A stretch of DNA of 11,656 nt from Coemansia sp. RSA 1804 (Eukaryota > Kickxellomycota > Kickxellomycetes > Kickxellales > Kickxellaceae). The stretch's first letter is position 1, and every line of letters begins with the position of its first letter. Position numbers and translations under genes: made by a program. The stretch is taken from the NCBI GenBank assembly GCA_027578815.1, contig JANBTH010000764.1:1-11656 (forward strand), written 5' to 3'. The notes under the pieces are model-generated. The model was not told where the DNA came from. It saw only the letters and a program-made list of their open reading frames with translations, and did no database searches. Positions 7,114 to 11,656 of this stretch are shown one piece after another.

Positions 7114-7170
<57 letters not shown>

Positions 7171-7391
7171 GCGGGCTTCTGCATCGGCGCCATCGGCGCC
7201 ATCGACATCATCGGCTGCTGGTATGGAACGTACTGCTGCATCGGGACCATCATCGGCTGCTGCACAGCCACCATGGGCTGCTGCGGCTGGTACTGCGCAT
7301 ACTGCTGCCCCTGCCCCTGCCCCTGCGGAACAGTTGGCTGAGGCGGCAGGTTGAACGACTGACGCGGCGTCATTGTGGATATCCAAACCAT
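6354..7391 (-). CDS. Gln-rich GIG-repeat protein with Cys/His tail, 345 aa, uncharacterised
   Basis: Unrecognised, largely disordered protein. In order: a Gln/Pro/Met-rich N-terminal half (1-140) with 18 Gln in a row (75-92) and a PMPMPMP run; a basic, Ser-rich segment with several PKA-like sites (RRSS 149-152, RRLQS 159-163, RRRAS 171-175, RKRS 257-260); the triad GIGGFVNTYRRS (187-198), GIGNNVPEDRDS (199-210), GIGK (211-214); seven Glu (270-276); then a tail with C300, C307, C312, C316 and C321 arranged as two CD[ND]PGC units, followed by HGHHHHGHHH (327-336) and LDRLKKIL. There is no signal peptide or membrane segment. The Cys/His tail may bind metal. Two starts are possible: Met 1, or Met 7 (7373-7371, A at -3), which has the better context. 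The repeat links it to the 116-aa protein. Opposite-strand frames here are shadows of the GC-rich, triplet-repeat sequence. Confidence 0.75.
6750..6833 (-). repeat. GIG triad repeat, copy B
   Basis: DNA encoding residues 187-214 of the 345-aa protein: two full 12-residue units plus GIGK, with R at position 10 of each full unit and R-x-A before the first. Same spacing and order as 5760-5843. Confidence 0.65.
7116..7169 (-). repeat. (CAG)18 microsatellite, poly-Gln
   Basis: Eighteen uninterrupted CAG codons on minus (CTG on plus), encoding Gln 75-92 of the 345-aa protein. It is the longest pure triplet run in the window and therefore the likeliest to vary in length between strains. Confidence 0.95.
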
Positions 7392-7838
7392 AAAAGCAAT
7401 GATTTAAAGGTCAATGGGGTGTGTGCAAGCAAAGCCAGTTGAGTTATTAAGAAGAGGGAAGAGCGAGGCAAGCTCTGGCAAACGCACTTCACTTCCTTAA
7501 TGAAATAGACTAAAATCAATAGAGAATCCCCCCCGATCCGCCACTGCCGGAGTGCCAAAAGCGTGGCGAATGCTTGCTGTTGGCTGCATTCTGTGTAACT
7601 CGCACCAACCGCCAGACAGAAATATGACTAGTGGCTACGCTGGGAAATCGAGATCAATGCAGGGAAGACATGCAAGGCAGAGAAGCCAGCATAGGTATGA
7701 GCGCAAACACACTAAGTAATCGCACGATAAGGAGAAAGAAACCTGGTTTTATTAAGGCGAAAACAGGGCCGGCGGAAGCATAAAAGCATAGAAGGCAATG
7801 AGAAAGGAAAGGAGCGACTGCTCTCCCCGCAGGGGGAA
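7392..7838. other. Intergenic spacer between the MFS gene and the 345-aa gene
   Basis: 447 bases containing the 3' UTR of the MFS gene and the promoter of the 345-aa gene. No RNA gene or coding exon is visible; the minus-strand frame at 7370-7558 lacks coding character. Confidence 0.55.
7748..7753 (-). terminator. AATAAA poly(A) signal of the MFS gene
   Basis: TTAATAAAACC on minus, about 85 nt past the MFS stop codon: a canonical hexamer at a usual distance. Confidence 0.5.
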
Positions 7839-9915
7839 TCATGTCCGAACAACGCCGTGGTGCTTGTATAGCAGCGTGGCAATGAGCGCGGCGCCGAGGA
7901 GCGGGACGGACAGCACAAAGGTGGTGCGCAGGGACTCGACCAGCTTCATGCCAACCAGCTCCGTCATGGTCGGCACGTAGCTGAGCAGCGTGGGGCCCGA
8001 CGCCTCGAGCGCAGCAATGTCCATGGAACCGATGTCGAAGGTGGCAAGCAGCGGGTTGCTCTGGAACACAGGCGTCATGTTGTAGATCAGTCTGCTCTTC
8101 AGACACGCCTGGTACAGGATCAGCCCAAGCATGCCGCCGACCACCGACAGGAAGTGCGAGACAACGGCGGCGGCGCCGGCATCGTCCAGCGGCACCGACA
8201 TCTGCGCAATGTAGTTGACGGCCGGATACGCCAGGCCGACGCCCAGCCCGGCCATCGCGTAGTACGCGCGCTCCTTGGGCGCCTCCTCCTCGAGCCCAAT
8301 GGTGTAGTAGAGCCCCGTGAAGATGGCGCCGATGCCAAGCCCAGCCCACGCAAGCGGGCGCGCCAGCTGCGAGCGTACCCGGATCAGCACGCCGGCCACC
8401 ACGGCGGAGGCCACCGTCATTCCCCAGAAGGGCGCCGCACGGCGGCCGGCCACGCTGGTCGGCTGCGTGCGCGCCGTGATGTACAGAATCGGCACATACA
8501 CGGCCAGCGAGAAAAACACCATCGAGATCAGCAGCGTCGAGATCATGCTGATCTGCAGGTTGCGCCTGTGCAGCCACTGCGTGTCGAAGATCGGGCGGCT
8601 GGCGCCCAGCTTCTCCCACGCGAGGAACGCGGCGATGCACACGACGCCGAACACGATCAGGCACACCACGATGGCCGAGCTCCACCCGTGCTCGTTGCCG
8701 CCAAACGTCAGCCCCATCGTCTCCATGATGGCCGCGCCGAACAGAAGCAGCGAGCCGACATAGTCGAACCGCACCACGCGCCGCAGAGCCGGCTCGTTCC
8801 ACGGGACCCGCTTGTCGACCACCAGCGCCGGCGTGCACAGAATGGCCGGAGCCGCCATCAGCGGCGCCGCCAGATACACGCCCCACCGGTAGTGCTCGTC
8901 CACCGCCAGCTTCCCGCCAATCGTGTGCGCCGCGCCCACGCCCAGGAACTGCGCCGCGCACAGTCCGCCGACCGCCAGCGCGCGGTTGCGGTCCGACGTG
9001 TGGCTGCCAACAACCAGCACCGCAATCGACGTCACGATCCCGGCGCCAACGCCCTGGAACGCCCGGAGCACCGCAAACGTGTACGACGTCTTCGCGTGGC
9101 CCGACACGCCCGTGAATATCACAAACAGAACCACGCCGAACCAGAACGTTGCCAGCCTTCCTGTCTGCTCCGACACGCGGAACGCCGGCAGAACAAAGCT
9201 GACGTATCCGATCAGATACGACGCCAGCATCCACAGCGAGCTCACCTCCACGTTCCACGCATGCGCCGCGTACACGAAGAACGACGCCGGAATCACCGCC
9301 TGCAGCCCCGCCAGAAACACCGCAACGAACGCCCTACGCGGTGAGTTTCGTATCAAGAACATAATAGAGACGGGTTGAAGAATGTTAGCAATACAGAAAT
9401 ATAAATATAAATGTAGGGGGCTTCTTGATCAATGGCCAGGCAGGTGGTGTGATCACGATCATCTATCTATCTCCACTATGCATGCTCACATGAAGCCTCC
9501 CTCTCTTCCAATCATGCAGGCAGAGGCAAGGGAATGGGAAAGCGTGATGAAGGAAAAAGCTCCTCCCATCTGACCCGGCTAGCGATCATCACAGCATTAA
9601 AGAAGAGATAAAAAGGGGAGAAAAGGATACCTTTTTCCCACATGCTCCAGCAGATTGCGCCTGCATACACCACTATACATTAGTTCTCCGCAGCGACAGC
9701 AGCTGCAATATATAAAAAAGGGGGGGAGAAGCAACAAATTGATATGCTATCAAAAGAGAGGTGCTCAAGGCAACTTACCCGATGTAGAAGAGAATCAGCA
9801 ATGGCTTGGACACACGGGACACCAGCTCCTCGGTGATTGAGGCGGCCTTTTTGTCGCCGCCAATCCCAGCCTCAATCCCATCCCGGTTGCCGGAAAAGTT
9901 CAAATCGTCTGACAT
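7839..9915 (-). CDS. MFS transporter, DHA2-like, two exons (543 aa)
   Basis: Major facilitator superfamily membrane transporter of the 14-helix DHA2 type; substrate unknown. Exon 1 is 9915-9779 (ATG 9915-9913; ends after two bases of a codon) and exon 2 is 9333-7839. Joining them keeps frame and completes helix 1 as LLILFYIG + AFVAVFLAGL, the usual DHA2 'LILxYxGLFxAVFxAAL' pattern, so the ATG at 9362 inside the intron is not the true start. Family signs: LRAFQGVGAG (135-144, motif B), YRWGVYLAAP (194-203, like WRWxFYINLP), FDYVGSLLL (235-243), GLTFGGNEHGWSS (253-265, like the WGG-x-Y-x-W block) and RPIFDTQWLHRRN. Odd: the Asp of motif D1 in helix 1 is absent (GLQAVIP instead of LDxT), motif A is reduced to RVSEQTGRL (98-106), and motif C lacks Gly-Pro. 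The cytosolic N-terminus contains EAGIGG. The long antisense frame 8154-9344 is a shadow. Confidence 0.88.
9334..9778 (-). other. Spliceosomal intron in the MFS gene (445 nt)
   Basis: On minus: donor GTAAGT (9778-9773), branch-point-like GCTAAC (9389-9384), acceptor TAG (9336-9334). It is a phase 2 intron: GG from exon 1 plus G from exon 2 gives Gly 46. The splice restores an uninterrupted helix 1. It is the only intron in the window that I can support on both ends. Confidence 0.8.
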
Positions 9916-11656
9916 TTGAGATTAATGAACAAAGCTATCGACTAGAGCCGGCGGAGTCCAAAACGAACGAAACGAAAAAATAATAATATTTGTTAAGGAG
10001 GGAGGAGGGTGGTAAGAAATAAAAAAAAAAGTAATACAGAAGCAAGAAATAACAATGATTACAAAAAACTCCAACTACGAAATTGGAAAAAAGAAACGGT
10101 CTTCTTGTTTTCCTCTAGCAACGGCTGGAGCGATAACTAGCAAATAAACAAAATTAGGTGGATGAGTAATGACAATAACAACAATCCGGTATTTTTAGTG
10201 GAAATGCCACACACAATCACCCCTTTTCCTAGATGGCTGAAATAAATAAAAAACTACTAAATAAATAAACAAGCAAGGCTAGCACGGCACTAAAGAAGAA
10301 AAGAAACCGTTGAATGGCAAGCAAAGAGAAAAGATAAGAAAAGATGAAGAAAGGGGAATTGGGGGGATTGAGAGGAGAAAGTGGTTGTGGCAAAAAGGAA
10401 ATGGATGAATTTATATGGAACAAACAAAGGGGGGAGGGAGGCGAGTGGGAGGAGGAGGAGAAGATTTCGATTGTCTACTAAATGCTATAGTTTTTTTTTC
10501 TGTTTTTCTTTTTTTCTTCTTTCATTTCCTGCTGTCGCCGCCTCTGGTGGAGGAGAGGAAAAGAGAGGCTGGAGGGCTATGCGGTTGAATCCCGGGTATT
10601 GTATTGATTTGATGCTGGCTGCCTGCCTCTTCCTCCCTCCTTTTTTGGGATCTTTACACGGCGCTTCCACCTTCATATGCTCCAGTCTCCATTTGCTTGC
10701 GCAAGGCGTGTGACCCAGCCTTTTTCCTCTTCATGGCTTTAAATGAGACAACCGTGTGTAATGTGTGCGCATTTGCCTTCTCCTTTGCCATTTTTGTCTT
10801 GTCCCATGTCTTCCTGCCAGCTATTCCCGTTTCCATGCTTGGAAAGAAGGTTCCTAAATCTGTACATTTCTGGTCAATGCGGACACTGAGCGGCATGGTA
10901 AGGAGAAGCAAGACGCGGAACAAGGGGGTGAGCGAAGAGTGGTGGTGGTCGTGGTGGTTATCTCCTTCTGTACAGTTTGCTTACTGCCTGCAGCAATCAG
11001 AGGCTCCCGCATGACAGAGAGCAGAAAATGTGGAACGAGCCAACCACGCTAATGATACGTGAAGAAACGAACGGAAGACCTTAATACAGAATAATGAAAA
11101 AGGTACATTTCTTTAAGCTCAAAGCCTGTCGATTGTTCGAATTTGCTGAGTGGACCAAGTGACTGTGGCTCTTCCATATATTCACTCCCTTCTTTGGCCA
11201 ACAACAACAACAACAAGAAAGTACTGGCAGGAACCTATTATTTGTTCCTCCAGTTACCAAATAAAATATGAAGAATAATTGCATTCTCCACGAGATCACC
11301 CACTCCTTCCCCCCCCCCTTTCCTTTTTTCATTACTGCAAATGTGTTCCGTTCGTTGGTCGGTAGAGCAAAAACAATAAACTAACAAAAATAGTATGATT
11401 TCCTCTTTCCCCCCAATTGGGTTAGCAGGTCAGCTTTCCATTGGCCGCTTGCCTTTTTTTAGTAGCCAAGCAAATCCTGTGATATTGTGAGGTGTCCCGC
11501 CTTCCGTCTCTCCCTATTTTCTTTTCCCCTCCTCCTCCGTATTTCATCTTCAAAAGACGGTAAAATAATAAGCAGTAGATGCTGCTCCCTATATCCAGAA
11601 ACAATGGGCCTGAGTCCTTTGGCCGAGGATCTGACTCCCTCCCTCCACACACACAC
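9916..11656. other. Long AT-rich region without a recognisable gene
   Basis: 1741 bases upstream of the MFS gene. It holds poly-A (about 10021-10030) and poly-T tracts (about 10490-10520), A/G-rich stretches and a short CA run at the right edge. Open frames on both strands (for example 10381-10713, 10654-10923, 10697-11014, 11422-11652) give biased, unfamiliar peptides. I found no tRNA, rRNA or conserved protein. The part next to 9916 should contain the MFS promoter; the rest may be regulatory, UTR or intron of a gene beyond the window. Confidence 0.5.
11646..11656. repeat. Short CA dinucleotide run at window edge
   Basis: CACACACACAC reaching the last base of the window; its full length cannot be seen. 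Confidence 0.7.

Noticed and set aside
8154..9344. 396-aa plus-strand frame antisense to the MFS gene, and the 534-aa minus frame 7654-9258
   Set aside because: Both are Arg/His/Ala/Gly-rich by-products of the GC-rich MFS coding sequence. Only the MFS frame shows membrane helices and family motifs.
9425..9456. Two TGATCA palindromes (TTGATCAA, GTGATCAC) about 24 bp apart
   Set aside because: They fall inside the MFS intron, are short, and are expected by chance.
10573..10592. tRNA box-B-like GGTTGAATCCC, and a D-arm-like GGTCGGTAGAGC near 11355-11369
   Set aside because: The two lie about 780 bases apart, the first departs from the B-box consensus, and no cloverleaf can be drawn around either.
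1..11656. CRISPR array, insertion sequence, prophage or transposon
   Set aside because: No direct-repeat/spacer array, transposase, reverse transcriptase or terminal repeats were seen; the repeats present are triplet runs and short protein repeats.

Overview
This is eukaryotic nuclear DNA, most likely from a fungus. Evidence: two protein-coding genes show the layout of fungal families (an OS-9/Yos9-type ER lectin and an Etp1/BRAP2-type RING-UBP ubiquitin ligase), there is a fungal-type peptidase inhibitor I78 and a fungal DHA2-type MFS transporter, and one spliceosomal intron is visible (GTAAGT donor, TAG acceptor). Coding regions are GC-rich; spacers are AT-rich with long A and T tracts. In-frame CAG/GCA/GAG triplet runs (poly-Gln, poly-Ala, poly-Glu) occur in most of the genes. 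Genes are compact and mostly intron-poor. An early-diverging lineage such as Kickxellomycotina would fit, but that placement is a guess; the sequence shown does not settle it.

Layout. 1-629 (minus): 5' part of an OS-9/Yos9 homologue, cut by the window edge just inside its MRH lectin domain. 960-1169 (minus): a 69-residue orphan protein. 1845-2570 (minus): an I78 peptidase-inhibitor protein whose core is split by a long Glu/Gln-rich insert. 3092-5488 (plus): the BRAP2/Etp1 homologue, complete, 798 aa. 5604-5954 (minus): a 116-aa protein, and 6354-7391 (minus): a 345-aa Gln-rich protein; these two share a three-copy, 12-residue repeat built on R-x-[ASM]-G-I-G. 7839-9915 (minus): a two-exon MFS transporter of 543 aa; the first exon (9779-9915) lies beyond a 445-nt intron and would be missed by simple ORF calling. 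9916-11656: about 1.7 kb with no gene I can support.

How the genes relate. There is no sign of an operon-like pathway. OS-9 (ER-associated degradation), BRAP2 (ubiquitin ligase) and I78 (protease inhibition) all touch proteolysis, but this is most likely chance. The best candidate for something undescribed is the neighbouring pair of GIG-repeat proteins. After that come the I78 protein with a split core and the transporter that lacks the usual charged motifs of its family.
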